This document shows positions 23,335 through 34,493 of a stretch of 64,000 nucleotides of DNA, piece by piece (the first letter of the stretch is position 1; the number at the start of each line of letters is the position of its first letter). Where the stretch lies: NCBI GenBank assembly GCA_021399445.1, contig JAJTUQ010000009.1, positions 265,501-329,500 on the forward strand, given 5' to 3'. A program made the translations under genes and the position numbers. This stretch comes from Xylogone sp. PMI_703 (taxonomy: Eukaryota; Ascomycota; Leotiomycetes). The notes beneath the pieces were generated by a model. That model ran no database searches, was not told the DNA's origin, and saw only the letters and a list, made by a program, of their open reading frames with translations.

Positions 23335-24249
23335 ATGATCGATCCTAATGAAACATTTAACGGAACATTCCCGTACAAACCACACTTCACAACAGCTGGT
23401 GGCTTTAAGATGCATTATGTCGATGAGGGACATGGATCGCCAATCCTGTGTCTTCATGGTGAGCCAACCTGGGGCTACCTATATAGAGAGGTCATACCGG
23501 CGCTCTCAAAAAACCACCGGGTGATTGTGCCTGATTACATGGGTTTTGGGAAAAGTGATACGCCTCAAGATAGGGAATATACAGCACGCTGCCATACAGA
23601 CAACATAGAACTGCTAGTCAAAGAGCTGAATCTCCAAGATATCACACTTGTTCTTCATGATTGGGGAGGGCAAATTGGTGGTGCTTTAGCTCTGCGACAA
23701 CACCAACGAATTAGCCGCATCGTGGTTATGAATACACTCTTATCACTTGGTATGCCTGAGGAAGTTGAATGCTTGGAAAAGAACGGCAAGGAGTCAGCTT
23801 GGTTCAGGTGGGCTAATCGAGCTGTTGCTGACGGAACGTTTGAATCAGTGTTGCGCAATGCAGGTGTTGGAATTGTAGGCCTTATGAAACTGCTTCAAGG
23901 TTTCGAGCGTCGTAATATTGATGAAACGTTCTTTCGAGCCTATTCTTTACCGTTTGCAGAACCGTCTGAATGCAACGGTGTGATTGCTTTCCCAAAAAGC
24001 ATCGTTACAGGCTCATTCAAGGCTGAAACTGGAAGTGTATACAGCACGAAAGCTGTACTGTCAAAGCCTGCAATTATGATCGAAGGAATGCGGGACAAAG
24101 TCTTGCTACCTAGGTATTTTATTCCCCTTTTCAAAGCACAGTTTCCGAACAGCCCGATCTATCAGTTGGAAAATGCAAGCCACTTCTGTCTGGAAGATGC
24201 TCCGGAAGAAATAAGCAAGCTAGTACTAGAGTTTATTGAGAGCTCCTGA
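23335..24249 (+). CDS. Haloalkane dehalogenase-like alpha/beta hydrolase
   Basis: Single-exon 304-aa hydrolase of the alpha/beta fold. In haloalkane dehalogenases an aspartate attacks the carbon-halogen bond and water then releases an alcohol. Visible motifs are HGEPTW (41-46, oxyanion region, same as in the DhlA subfamily), the nucleophile elbow VLHDWGG with Asp109 followed by the halide-holding Trp110, Asp254 in IEGMRDKVL as a likely acid, and His283 in NASHFCLED. A cap region with several Trp (W156, W159) lies between. These make a DhlA-like residue set, yet epoxide hydrolases and other members share much of it, so the substrate is open. It ends 267 bp before the convergent end of a Zn2Cys6 regulator. 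No signal peptide is seen, so it is probably cytosolic. Confidence 0.85.
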   Translation: MIDPNETFNGTFPYKPHFTTAGGFKMHYVDEGHGSPILCLHGEPTWGYLYREVIPALSKNHRVIVPDYMGFGKSDTPQDREYTARCHTDNIELLVKELNLQDITLVLHDWGGQIGGALALRQHQRISRIVVMNTLLSLGMPEEVECLEKNGKESAWFRWANRAVADGTFESVLRNAGVGIVGLMKLLQGFERRNIDETFFRAYSLPFAEPSECNGVIAFPKSIVTGSFKAETGSVYSTKAVLSKPAIMIEGMRDKVLLPRYFIPLFKAQFPNSPIYQLENASHFCLEDAPEEISKLVLEFIESS

Positions 24250-24516
24250 TTTTCTGTATTCTAAGATTTCACGGATGGAGGATGACATAGACAGAGCGTG
24301 TATTGAGGTAGCTAGATTTAAAATATAAAAAATATCAATCTATTTCTAATTCGGATTCATACTACTGATGCTACAGTTATAACTTTCTTACAAACTTCAA
24401 GTTTAAAAAAAAATTTTTTTCTCGAGGGAATAATACTTGCTTCCCTTCGGTCGGAGCACATCGCTTAGAAGTGTAACAAAAACACAGATTGCAATAGAAC
24501 TGAGACTTATCTTTGA
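24250..24516. terminator. Convergent 3' region of two genes
   Basis: AT-rich spacer between the stop codons of the hydrolase and the Zn2Cys6 regulator. It contains a run of ten A followed by seven T at about 24404-24420 and likely serves as polyadenylation region for both genes; this is inferred from position only. Confidence 0.35.
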
Positions 24517-26669
24517 TCACCGATAGCTCTTGAGTAGAAGATCAGCAGCCCCTTCATATCTTGATCTTTTTAATGTCCTGCTAATAGTATCTGCGATGAA
24601 TTCATTTCCTTCAGATGGCCGAACATCGTGTACGCAATGGCTTAGCCCCATAGCTGCGAGTGTACCCAAAACATAGGCCCGACTATCAGCCAAATGATTT
24701 ATCAGCCAGCTTAATATGCGCAGCTGCCCTGAAAATCGGACATCTCCAGGAAGGACGAGTCTTCCGGAAAGATGGGAATTGGGATTTATGAAAGCATCTC
24801 TGAAAGGGGTGATTTCTGTGACGTCGGTCGAAGTGTGATCAGCACCATCCACTTCAGTTCTGTCACCGGTAAACCATCTAACAGGAGATTCAGAAATTCT
24901 GGCAGAATGAACATTCCACGACAGATGCTTTTGAACATGATCGGTTGGCTCCGGAAATATGTGACAAAGCCTTGATGGACCAGGATTTTCGTGATAACAG
25001 CGACAGTGTGTGTAGAATGGATCATTGTAAAAGCTAATGCAATCAGAACCCAGTGCAGCTCCGTAGAGATTTTTGCGTAGTCGATTGACCCATATCACTG
25101 CGGTAATATACAGAGCGGCCTCCTGCATCAGACCAAAGGTTGTGATGTTTGCCTGCGGTTCTCTGACGGTGGAAGATACTGAGGTGAATGGCAGGTTCAA
25201 ACCAGTAGCCTGGCCCATGTTGAGCCCGTAGACATCGGGGCCCTGGGCATTATAAATTCCAGGACGGTAAGAGTCATCGCCTGTTCTGAAGAGTGCCCAG
25301 TTTAAAATGTTAGATGCTGTGGGCATGTTTTCTAACTCCCAACCTGATCGCCACTGGGCAAGGTCCAAAGATACTTTCTTCAAGCGATGTTGTAACTCTG
25401 GTACTGTGGATGGAGTTTCTTCACGGATCATGCTACCGCTGCAGGCCGCCCATCGAGAGCGCTCTTCGAGAATATCATCGGCGCCCTGAATAATACCAGG
25501 AATTCTCGCTATAATATCGAGAAGTTTACTCGCACCCGGCTTGGCTTCGTGCGACAGTGACCACGGGGTTGTTGTCCACTGGCCTTGTTCGAGAAACGTC
25601 CCTTTGCGGCGGACTATGGCATTAGCTATCTAGGTTTAACGTAAGCTTTCGCGTGTAATGTGACACCTTTCCTATAGCGGCTGCATACTATTGTGAATCT
25701 GCAAGATTCGAACATGGGCAAAATCGCTGGATCCTGGAAGCTCCCAGGACCGCAGTGGTCGAGGATGCGGGCAAGAGCAAGATGATGCGTGAACCGAAGA
25801 TCTTTATCCACCGTAATCTAGATATAGAATCAGCAATAATAGTCATTCAATCAGGCAGCTCTACCCGTCCTTTAAACTTCTATGGGGTAAGAATAGTGCT
25901 CTAGATCACAATCGGTAGTTTGTGATCTTTAGCTTACCATGTAAGATCCTAATACTGCAATGGGCTTAATAAGGCCCGCCAATTCAGATTTGGTTGTAGT
26001 TTCAAGCCTTGATCGCAGCTTCTGAAGAACTGTACCATAAATGCGTCTGGCTGATTGTTGCAAAGTTTCGATATGGTAGTCTTGACCGAATATACCATAT
26101 GCTAGAGCGCGAAGACTATCGTAGGAGAGCTCGTCATACTTTTGCGTTAGATGTTGGCGCATTGGGGTATCCTGTAGTAGAATGCTATGCACATTGATCC
26201 AGCTGTAAGCGTCAAAAAAGTAAGAGAATGTAAGATTGTCCACGAAAGGCGTAAGGCTTGGCTCAGGTGGTGGCCCAGCTTGGAGATAAAGAGGCTGGCG
26301 TTGCAGCCCCGGTACCTGCGAGCGTCCTATTTGAAATTTGGATGATGCAGAATCTGGGAAATGTGTTGTATGGATTAGCAACGGTTCGGACTTAGATTCA
26401 CAGCTGTGGCGGCCTCTTTGCTCTGGAGAGGGGTCGATAACAGTGGCATTAGTCGGATAAGAGTTATTCTTGCCGATTTGTACAAAATGCGACGAGTCCA
26501 CAGTTGTACCACGAGCAATACCATGGCTCTGCAGGCGGAGGACCTTCTCGTAGCCTTGACATATACACCTAGATCTCTGGCAACGATCGCAGACGGGCTT
26601 CGCTTTGTCACACCGCACGCGCCTGAGACGGCAAGTATGGCAGCTGCCGCTGGTAGACTCTCTGCCCAT
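24517..26669 (-). CDS. Zn2Cys6 fungal transcription factor
   Basis: Nuclear regulator of the Gal4-type zinc cluster class. Three exons: 26669-25938, 25817-25689 and 25629-24517, with introns of 120 nt (GTAAGC...CTAG) and 59 nt (GTATGC...CCTAG). Total 1974 nt, 657 aa, each junction in phase 0. The zinc cluster is CHTCRLRRVRCDKAKPVCDRC with Cys10, 13, 20, 27, 30 and 37. A Ser/Pro-rich linker leads to the fungal factor domain, where FQDPAILPMFESCRF, joined over intron 2 to RRKGTFLEQGQW, gives the common pattern of this family. Seen as single frames it looks like three broken pieces, but the splice sites mend all of them and I see no lesion. Its target is unknown; the adjacent convergent hydrolase is one candidate, though convergent placement gives no direct support. 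Confidence 0.88.
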
Positions 26670-26968
26670 GTTCTGACCCTCGCTGATTGTTCAAGCTGGT
26701 TGAGACGTAACAACTATAACATCACTTGACAAGCACAAGAATCTAAGACTTGGTTAACTTAGTAACCGATACATTACTAATTATTGCGCTTACGGACCAA
26801 TAAGCCGGACCATTGTGAACCCGCGAACACGCGAACACGCGAATGCTCCACACCACACAGGGCCATACAAAAAATTCGAATTCAGCAATACAACCTACAT
26901 ATAACTAGCTAAGCTTGAAAGTTAAATAAAAAGCTCTCCATTTCTGATTCCTCTGCTGTTTTAACTGC

Positions 26969-27397
26969 TCATTCAAGGCTTGATTCAGGGTTATTTGACG
27001 TATATAAAGCTATTTTAGCCTCTACCCCCTTCTGAGCCTTTGTGATATTCTCAATATATGCAAATGTAGAATTAGGATCGATTTGAACCCTAGTACTACC
27101 TTTTGAATCTCTCATTGAATCTAATTTAGCTTTTAAGCCTTTATAATTATATATAGTTTTTGCCTCTGAAGCACTTGAACGACTCGTAGCTTTTTGCACC
27201 TTCTTGAGAAAGGTCCTGATAGGTCTGTTGACTTGTATAATGGCTTGAATTCGACGAAGAGTAACTGCAAGGTTATGTACAGACTCAAGAGTAGTAATCC
27301 AGGTTTCATCTAATGTCAATTGAACCTTTTGAGGAGTCCTAGGAACCTTTGAATTTGATTCAGGCTTGCCTGCCTTAGTCGAGCGTAACTTATACAC
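26969..27397 (-). pseudogene. C-terminal remnant of a pogo/Fot1-type transposase
   Basis: A 142-codon frame without a proper N-terminus. Its features, TPQKVQLTLDETW, then a helix with AIIQVNRPIRTFLKKVQKA and the ending RVQIDPNSTFAYIENITKAQ, resemble the region after the DDE domain of fungal pogo-family (Fot1/Pot2/Tan1) transposases, which end in a Lys/Arg-rich DPN--FA-I--I--AQ block. The DDE catalytic part and the CENP-B DNA-binding part are absent, so this is a truncated fossil. I see no terminal repeats around it. Assignment rests on this C-terminal pattern alone. Confidence 0.5.
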
Positions 27398-27647
27398 TTT
27401 ATCTGGGTTAAAAGGTATTAAACTAAAACCTTTCCATCTGTTATGAACTAACCAGGATATATATATAGATGACTAAGCAATTACTTAGATCTCAGTTGTA
27501 TAACAGTGAAGTTATAATCAATGAAATTATGATATATCAATCATCTCTTTCGAGAACTAACTTGTTATGATATTTTATTATAATCTTGAATATTATACAC
27601 GCTTTTATTCTATCATCTACCTCATCATCTAGCTGAAAATTTCCTCA

Positions 27648-29049
27648 TCATGAAGCGATCTTAATCGTGACTTTACCAAAATGTTTCTGGTCCCACATAT
27701 ATTGATATGCAGATCTCAGCTCTGCAAATTCAAAAACCTTTGGATCTATCACCGGTTTGATATTGTTGGCATCGATGAACGCATTCATTTCTTCAAATTG
27801 CTTTTTGCTGGCGACTAGCACACCGCGGACTATGCATGCATGATATAGCGCTTCAAGAAGCTTTGGCACATCGTCTTTCGCATCATCGACCATAAATCCA
27901 ATCAGACTGATCACGCCTTCCCCCTTAATGGCATTTAGAGATTGTCGAAGCGTTCCTAGACCACCAACCTCAATAATGTGATCTACCCCAACACTGCCGG
28001 TGTTCCGTTTGGCTTCTTCGCCCCAGTTAGGCACCTCCCTATAATTAATGATATAATCTGCCCCAAGGCCTTTGAGTAATTCGGCTTTCTCTTTGCTAGA
28101 AGTAGTTTTGCGATAACGCGAGCGCCAATTGATTTAGCAAAACTATTACTACCTCATTACCATTATACCCTGGCGCAAAGGACGTCAGTTGCTTTTGGTC
28201 TACACATACTTGTAAGGCAAATATCGATACTCCGCCAGAGCCTTGGGTTAACACCCATTGGCCCGGCTTCAGACTCTTGCTACGCAGACCACACAATCCA
28301 TTCCATGCCGTCACAGCTACGATCGCAAGAGTACTGCTCTGCTGGAAATTTAAGGTCTCGGGAACTTTGATTAAACCCCGTTCAGGGAGCACACCATATT
28401 CTTGTAGCACTCCGTCGAGCTTACCGCCGAGCGCCATATCTATATCTTCTGCTTTTAGGGGGCCCGATTGCCATGTCTGAAGATGAATTCCGGTCACTCG
28501 ATCTCCAGGTTTGAATAACTTTACTGCCTCTTCAACACGAATAACTTCTCCTGCGCCGTCGGAACCTACGACCACGCCGTCGTTGGCGCCGAGAGGGTAA
28601 GTATTCTATGACCCGTTAGCGACAGTAATATCTGAAGCAAACCAACGTCGTCTTGATTCTTAATCCAGACAGCACATCGATTAACTGATTAGCAATCTAA
28701 ATATGGAGAATCTGCAAGGAATTGGAAAAGCATAATAGCGTTGATCCTGTAATAAAGATGCTGAAATTGAAACAAATAGCAATGTGCTCCGTCTCCCGAG
28801 ACTGGTGAACTCTAGTTTAACTAAAATCTCAAACATTTACCTCGTATTATCGATAATAAACCGCGATTCAGATACTGAAATTAACCTTACTTTCGAGATG
28901 ACAAGGTCGCGATAATTAAGGGATGCATATTTCCAGCGCACAAGAACGTCTAAATCGCCAATTGGTGGAACAGTGCCATCTTTCAGGACAATGGAATCAA
29001 ATCCCGAGAAACCATTGATTCGCCACTGGCTATTAGCAGTAGGTAGCAT
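27648..29049 (-). pseudogene. Zinc-type alcohol dehydrogenase-like MDR reductase, frameshifted
   Basis: Medium-chain dehydrogenase/reductase of the kind common in fungi, NAD(P)-dependent, cytosolic. Exon 1 (29049-28891) begins MLPTANSQWRINGFSGFDS and ends NYRDLVISK. A 285-nt intron (GTAAGG...CATAG), long for this genome, leads to exon 2 (28605-28210) with VVGSDGAGEV, GDRVTGI and the nucleotide-binding run VLTQGSGGVSIFALQ. Intron 2 starts GTATGT at 28209 and ends at 28144 or nearby. From there the frame fits the family (AKSIGARVIA, then SKEKAELLKGLGADYIINYREVPNWGEEA) only if two runs, four A at 28139-28142 and four T at 28106-28109 (plus strand), each differ by a base. The remaining C-terminus to 27648 is normal (HIIEVGGLGTLRQSL). 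All other parts look healthy, so it is either recently dead or mis-assembled. Confidence 0.75.
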
Positions 29050-29523
29050 TTCGAAGAACGCGTTGAGGGAGAATTTGCTTGGTGAATATACGATGCAATA
29101 CACGAATCGAAAATACTGTTAGAATAGCGTGAAATGTATAATGATATTGGATATGGGGATTTGAGTCGTTTATCACTTTGTCGTGGATATTTTAGCAAGT
29201 GTTCTTAGTAATATCTCCTACAATGGGAGCTCATTTTTTGTGTAATAAATTAGACGGCCCTGCGTAAGCATGTCAGCAAAGTGCAGGTTTAGTGCTATGC
29301 AAGAGCTAGGTATTCTTGTGCCATTTACGGAAAGCACCAGAATTTGCTGATAGCGCTATGTCTATGTCTTGTGCTATTACATATCGTTTCCTATCTTGTG
29401 GAAAAGTGTGTAGTTACCACCAAGAGAAATACATGGTACTGATGACGAAAGCTACATAGATTCATAACTAGTTACTCGTGATATTCATTTACTCCTGCTG
29501 CACCGTGCATTTGTCACGGATTA
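29050..29523. other. Intergenic with one dispersed repeat copy
   Basis: No gene. Includes a 74-bp sequence also found near 37.9 kb, listed separately. Confidence 0.5.
29287..29360 (+). repeat. Dispersed repeat, copy 1
   Basis: The stretch from GTTTAGTGCTATGCAAGAGC to GCTGATAGCGCTAT matches 37898-37972 in the same orientation with roughly 80 percent identity by eye, over its full length. Neither copy lies in a gene. Could be a fragment of an old transposon. Confidence 0.6.
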
Positions 29524-29533
29524 GGTGTAACGT

Positions 29534-29620
29534 GGGTTGCAGTTCAACGCGGGTAGAATTTTTTTCAACGCGGGTAGAGCGCGTTCTACCCGCGTTCTAC
29601 CCGCGTTGAACTGCAACCCC
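29534..29620. mobile_element. 87-bp hairpin element related to the 20.6 kb Mutator-like element
   Basis: The ends GGGTTGCAGTTCAACGCGGG and CCCGCGTTGAACTGCAACCC are perfect inverted copies, and the short interior repeats the TCAACGCGGGTAGA / CTACCCGCGTT unit, so nearly the whole element folds back on itself. It is flanked by GGTGTAACGT on both sides (29524-29533 and 29621-29630), a 9-10 bp duplication. The core CAGTTCAACGCGGGT is shared with the inverted ends at 20.65 and 21.55 kb, and the duplication length agrees, so both belong to one family. No coding capacity. Confidence 0.8.
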
Positions 29621-29630
29621 GGTGTAACGT

Positions 29631-30471
29631 TAGTTAACTTATACAGATTACTAATAAATTACTATGGGGAAAGGTGGTCCGGGCATGGCCGGTACCGGCG
29701 ATTTTGCGTGGATTTAAGTAAGTGCCGCATAGATATGAGTATCCCATAATTAATTACACTAACGCTCTTGTATTTATATACATGGTCAGATTTCAAATCC
29801 GAGCCCTAGAGGATTACTGCTTGGTCAGTCATCCGGTTTTTAGCTGGATTCTGCTTGATCAACTATCTGACTTTCATAATATGCAGTTAAATCTTCAAGT
29901 TCTCTTGCATCATGACGATACTCGGAGTCGTCTCTTGCCGCATACTAGGTTTACCTGCGCTCCATCGGCTCTTATCTTAACTTAGCATTGGTGTGCTGCT
30001 TGAGGCTTTCATCTGGCCGATATGAGCAACATTAACCACTTGTCTGTTTTCGCTGCGAGCAACTTAGAGAAGTTTCGCCGCTTTCCGCTTTTGATATTTT
30101 TAATGAAGCGGATTTATGACGTAACTGGCCTCCCTGCGAACTCAAAACCCCGTAGTATGAGTAACGAGCTCAACTAATTGGCAGGGGTCCAGGTCTGACT
30201 TAATAGCACGTCGCCCGGAGGCTAAAAACTAGCTTGAGGAGATGCCGGGGTCCGCAGAAAGTAATCTTGCCGATGACAGGCTGTAAACAAAGATTTGAAA
30301 TAGGAATTACACATTAACAGCCGTCTTATGCACTCTGGGTTTTTTCTAAGCTTCTTCCTCCTTACAAAGCTTTTCTCAAGCTAGAGATTCAAAGCGAATA
30401 AAATCTGCTAGTCCCAAAATGGAAATTTTCTTCGACAAGCTAGCTAAAACAAACGCTAATTAAAACTAAAT
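29631..30471. other. Intergenic
   Basis: No supported gene or repeat; the frame 29722-29985 looks non-coding. Confidence 0.5.
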
Positions 30472-30473
30472 TA

Positions 30474-32106
30474 ACTACTACAGGGCCCCTGGAAAATCGT
30501 AAAAGTGGCAAAATGTATGCCTGACTTCAGGACAAGGGTAGTGCAGCAACCCACCAATCGCATGCATTGATTCCTGGCAGAATTTCCATACAATTCGAAT
30601 GCAGCTGAAGCTTGCTGAGCTTCATCCTTCGAATCCTCCAGAATATCTTCACACCCAAATATTAGCTGTCGCTGTAGTAGCAGTAGTAGTAATAACCAAT
30701 AGCTGTAGCAATTCAACCTTCAATTCAATATCTAATTCAAGCGCTTGTCCCTACAATTGCCACAGATCCTGAATTCAAGGCTTTCAACTCCAAGGCCTAC
30801 AGCTTCAGGGCCTTCAGGGCCAACAGAGCCTTCCACACCTACAGTTGCAACACCTCCACAATTTGAGCCTGTTTCGGCTTCACTGTTTGTTCCTGGGCTA
30901 TCTCCTCCTCCTCCCTTTGCTTCACAAGCTACAACAGCCTCCCTTGAATCAACACAACTAAGTCCTGAAATCCCTGATTCTCAGGAATCACAGGAATCAC
31001 AGGAATCACAGGAATCACAGGAATCCACTACTGCTGGAAAGTCCTGGGTATGCCTTACTCGCGATCAAAGACTTCAAATTAAAGGAGCCCTAGCATGTGG
31101 TGTCAAATATGCAAAAATAGCCGAACTTTTTGGGCAGTATATTGGTCATACCTATAGATTTGTAGGGGAAAAGGCTTTTTGGAAGGCCATGACACTTGCT
31201 GGGTATAGGCGAAGCATAGCTAAACGCAAAGGCTATTCAGATGACCCTGAAGTTATAGCAGAAAGGCTGTTATTTTGTCAAGATGCAGTCGCCTGGTCTT
31301 CGCAAAGGATATATAAACAAAGGTTTTCTGATGAGGTTTGGACATATGGAGGCTGGCATAATATTCAATTTGTGACCAAAAAGACTGATGGGTCTGAAGA
31401 CTACTTTCTTGAGACTACAGAGCAACGACGTACAAAAGGAACATGCTGGTGGATTTGGGGTATGATAAGGAATGGTAAACAGGGTCCTTTGGTGTTTTGG
31501 AACAAGGATTGGGGCCATATTGACTCTGAAAAGTATGATGAGCATATTCTTTCAAAGGTAGAGGAATTCAAGAGACAACATCCTGACTTCATATTCATGC
31601 AGGACAATGCTCCTGCCCATAAATCACGTCTTACCTCCTTCAACCTTGCTAGAAGGGGTATTCCATATATTCGATGGCCACGTTACAGCCCGGACTTGAA
31701 TTTAATTGAGAATCTATGGTCATAGATGAAGGATTGGATTCAAAGGCACTACACGGAGGCTCATTATAACCCTAAAAATATTTCTGAATCTGAGTTACAA
31801 AGAATTATTCAGGAGGCTTGGAATGCAATTCCTGAGTCATATATTCAGAGCCTTTACGAGAGTTGGTGGAGCAGATGTAAGGCTGTAATAGATGCAAAGG
31901 GTGGACCAACAAAATGGTAGGAATTTACATTATTATTAGTATCTTATAGCATCAAAAACAGTGTGATTCCCATACAAAATCAGTCTTCAGGGCTGTACAG
32001 CTAATGCTACTGAAACAGGAAGGCGGTATCCACTAGTAAGGTGTCAGCAGCCAGGCATCAAATTGCCACTTTTATGATTTTTCCAGGGAGGGGGATGTAC
32101 AGTAGT
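30474..32106 (+). mobile_element. Tc1/mariner-type transposon, near complete
   Basis: Inverted ends begin ACTACT on both sides and align for about 45-50 bp with gaps; shared blocks are CCTGGAAAA, TCGTAAAAGTGGCA / TCATAAAAGTGGCA and ATGCCTG. A TA dinucleotide lies directly outside each end (30472-30473 and 32107-32108), the standard target site of this superfamily. The element is 1633 bp and carries one transposase gene with a stop codon near its 3' third. Confidence 0.8.
30745..31920 (+). pseudogene. Tc1-type (DD34E) transposase with one in-frame TAG
   Basis: Cuts and rejoins the inverted ends of its own element. The frame opens at 30745; the first 95 residues are Pro/Ser/Thr-rich and end in a Gln-Glu-Ser repeat made by 9-bp units near 30980-31025. 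A helix-turn-helix-like segment follows (LTRDQRLQIKGALACGVKYAKIAELF is its span, residues about 104-129). The catalytic triad is visible: Asp196 (RFSDEVW), Asp287 (FMQDNAPAHKS) and Glu322 (PDLNLIENLW), with 34 residues between the last two. Directly after IENLWS a TAG at 31723-31725 stops the frame; the same frame continues to 31920 with MKDWIQRHY and ends GGPTKW. The expected residue there is Trp, so a single G-to-A change explains the stop. Confidence 0.88.
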
Positions 32107-32108
32107 TA

Positions 32109-33456
32109 CTTGCCCTGATGATGTCATATTATCAAGTTGACCAGGACACGCCAAGCGATAGCTTATTTGAACGCTACGAAAACAACAGTTTGAGAGACAA
32201 ACAGTATACGTTCGTAGATAAATCTACAATTAGTATTTCAAATTGCGCTCAGAAGTTTAGATTTATTCGTAACCGCGCTATACCTATTGGAGCAGTTAGA
32301 TTTTGGCCGATATAACCAATGTAAGGTAAATACGAGGGAGTATCATTGATTTTGCTAGATGCAAAAGTGAGATATTTCCTCAAAAGGAAAGTCAGAAAAT
32401 AGCATAAGCACGACGGCTTTTGTTATCATCGTGCAAGCCGAGACAAAGGAAATTCTTTCTTAGAATCATTCCAAGCAGCCAGCCATCTCTGGCTTACTTT
32501 GTCACGGTATCTGGCACATACCCCAAGAGACTGGAGGCATAGGGGGGATCCAGGAGCTGGAGTTCAAGTAGGTTGAGTAGAAGCTCATCATAGCCTCTCA
32601 CATCGCCCTCTCGAGCACGACTCTCACCTGGCTCACTAAATGATCAGCAAACTATCTCTTCTTCTGTCAAATCCTTGTCTCGCTGTCATTATCGCTAGCG
32701 CTCTCAATAATACTTTCGTTATCGGTGTCTAGTATTCTCCATCTGTGCTGCAAGCCAGTGGCTTGCTATTTTCCGCCATTCACTTGATGCAGTTTGGATG
32801 GACCCGGTTTAATTAATCACTGTATTGCTTCTGTTCCCGTATCATTCACCTTTACGAACATGATTCGTGCGTGGCCTACCAGCTTGTTTGCGGATAGCTG
32901 GTGGCTTGAATTCCGAAATCGCTAAATCTCTGGCTGGTACCGGTATAATTAGATGTGAATAAGTACGTCGGAAGCAGTCTGCCGTCTACCAATCGAAGAT
33001 AAATGCTTTTGGATACAAGTGGCTTTTCCAGGGTCGCTATTATGTCTTGGTGGTATCAGGTTACTATTTGTCGACGTGAAGCGGCCAAGATAATTACCAC
33101 TTGCCGCTTCTTCCGTGGCCGCTGCAGGATAAAGCCAAATGACCGTCTGTGCTGGCGGTACATTTTGAGAAGCTAGCGTATGGCGGAGGACTTCTCTGCT
33201 GGAGCATTGATTTATAGTGTGGTGTCTTATGTTGTCTTGATTGGGCGGCTTCAAAGATTGCAAACGACGAAGACAGGAAATATTTGTACTAAAAAGTATT
33301 TTTGTATTAATTTAGCCCTGCTTCTTCAGAAGCGGATTTTAAGCTTACGGTACAAAAGCCGCGCGAATTCCACGATTGAGAGGCTTCAGCGTACTGCTTT
33401 ACTTATTGTCCATTCCAGCCTCAATTCATATTAAAATCTTCCACAGGCCAACCCTC
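32109..33456. other. Intergenic
   Basis: No gene supported on either strand. The frame 33376-33456 leads into the ketoreductase and is treated as its leader. Confidence 0.5.
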
Positions 33457-34470
33457 ATGCCTTCAGATATTATTCTCATCACAGGCGGCTCTGGTCACGT
33501 CGGATTCAAGGTTCTCGTCAATGCCCTTGAATGCGGGTACGACGTGCGTGCTGCAATTAGAGATCCGTCTAAAGAGGCGATGATTCGGGCTACCGAGTCA
33601 ATTAAAACTCTCAATCCAGGTCCCCGCTTGTCTTTTGTTATTATGAAAGACATCAGTACTGATGGCGCTTATGACGAAGCTGTAAAAGGCGTGAAATACA
33701 TTATCCATGTAGCTTCGCCGTTAGCAAAGTCTTCTATACCACCCAAGAATTATGAAAATGAACTTATAATTCCGGCTATGAAAGGTACTGTTGGCATATT
33801 AGAGTCAGCATATAAGACATCTAGCATTAAAAGAATCGTTATCACTGCTTCATCTGCTTCAATCGTGCCTACGATGGCTCTTCTCGGCGGAAGTGATGAA
33901 GTATTCGACGAAACTTCAAAAGCCGACACTATCCCCGCGCCATTCCCTTATATTTTCGTGGCATACTGTGCCTCTAAAATCGCCGCGTATAAAGCAACCA
34001 ATGAATTTATCGCCAAGCAAAAACCAATATTCGACGTCATTAGTCTCATGCCTACGTTCATCATTGGCAAGAACGAACTTGTGACCGATCCTGAAAGAAT
34101 CATTGAGGGATCAAACGGATTAGCTTTCAGTCAGATTCTAGGTCAAAATGGTGACTCTATCGCTGGCTGCACAGTTCACATTAACGATGTTGCGAAGGCC
34201 TACGTCCAAGCACTGGATCCAAATATCCCAGGAGACTCTCACTTTCTTCTTAACTCGGGCGAATTGAGCGGTACTGTTTGGGAAGATGCGATTAACATTG
34301 TGGCAAAGAGCTATCCGTGGGCTGTAGCCGAAGGCATACTGCCTAATAATGGTATTATAAAGACAAAAGCGTCCAAGATAGATGCTAGAAAAGTCGAAAG
34401 AACTTTTGGTTTAAGTTTCTCAGCTACGAGGAACAAATCAAAAGCGTCACGAGCCATTATTTGGAATTAG
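33457..34470 (+). CDS. NAD(P)-dependent ketoreductase, dihydroflavonol-4-reductase-like extended SDR
   Basis: Cytosolic reductase of the extended SDR class; relatives reduce aldehydes or ketones of varied origin. ATG 33457 (MPSDIILITGGSGHVGFKV) is preferred over the open frame from 33376 because the Rossmann GGSGHVG motif then lies in its usual place. The catalytic YCASK (Y-x-x-x-K) lies near residue 170, and HVASPLAKS and VHINDVAKAYVQALD fit the family. The last 14 codons after FGLSF look alien. The alternative frame gives SYEEQIKSVTSHYLEL and ends at 34493, as the family expects, so one T is probably missing from the TTT at 34416-34418. The catalytic part is unaffected; the enzyme may work either way. 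It is followed at a distance by an efflux pump on the other strand. Confidence 0.85.
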   Translation: MPSDIILITGGSGHVGFKVLVNALECGYDVRAAIRDPSKEAMIRATESIKTLNPGPRLSFVIMKDISTDGAYDEAVKGVKYIIHVASPLAKSSIPPKNYENELIIPAMKGTVGILESAYKTSSIKRIVITASSASIVPTMALLGGSDEVFDETSKADTIPAPFPYIFVAYCASKIAAYKATNEFIAKQKPIFDVISLMPTFIIGKNELVTDPERIIEGSNGLAFSQILGQNGDSIAGCTVHINDVAKAYVQALDPNIPGDSHFLLNSGELSGTVWEDAINIVAKSYPWAVAEGILPNNGIIKTKASKIDARKVERTFGLSFSATRNKSKASRAIIWN

Positions 34471-34493
34471 TAGCTGCAAAAATTGCTACTTAG

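Noticed and set aside
25626..26669. Zn2Cys6 factor as a pseudogene with stops
   Set aside because: Both apparent breaks lie in good GT-AG introns that join in phase 0 and recreate conserved sequence.
26817..26850. Short CGCGAACA repeats as a relative of the TTCAACGCGGGT element ends
   Set aside because: Only a few bases are shared, there is no inverted partner and no target duplication.
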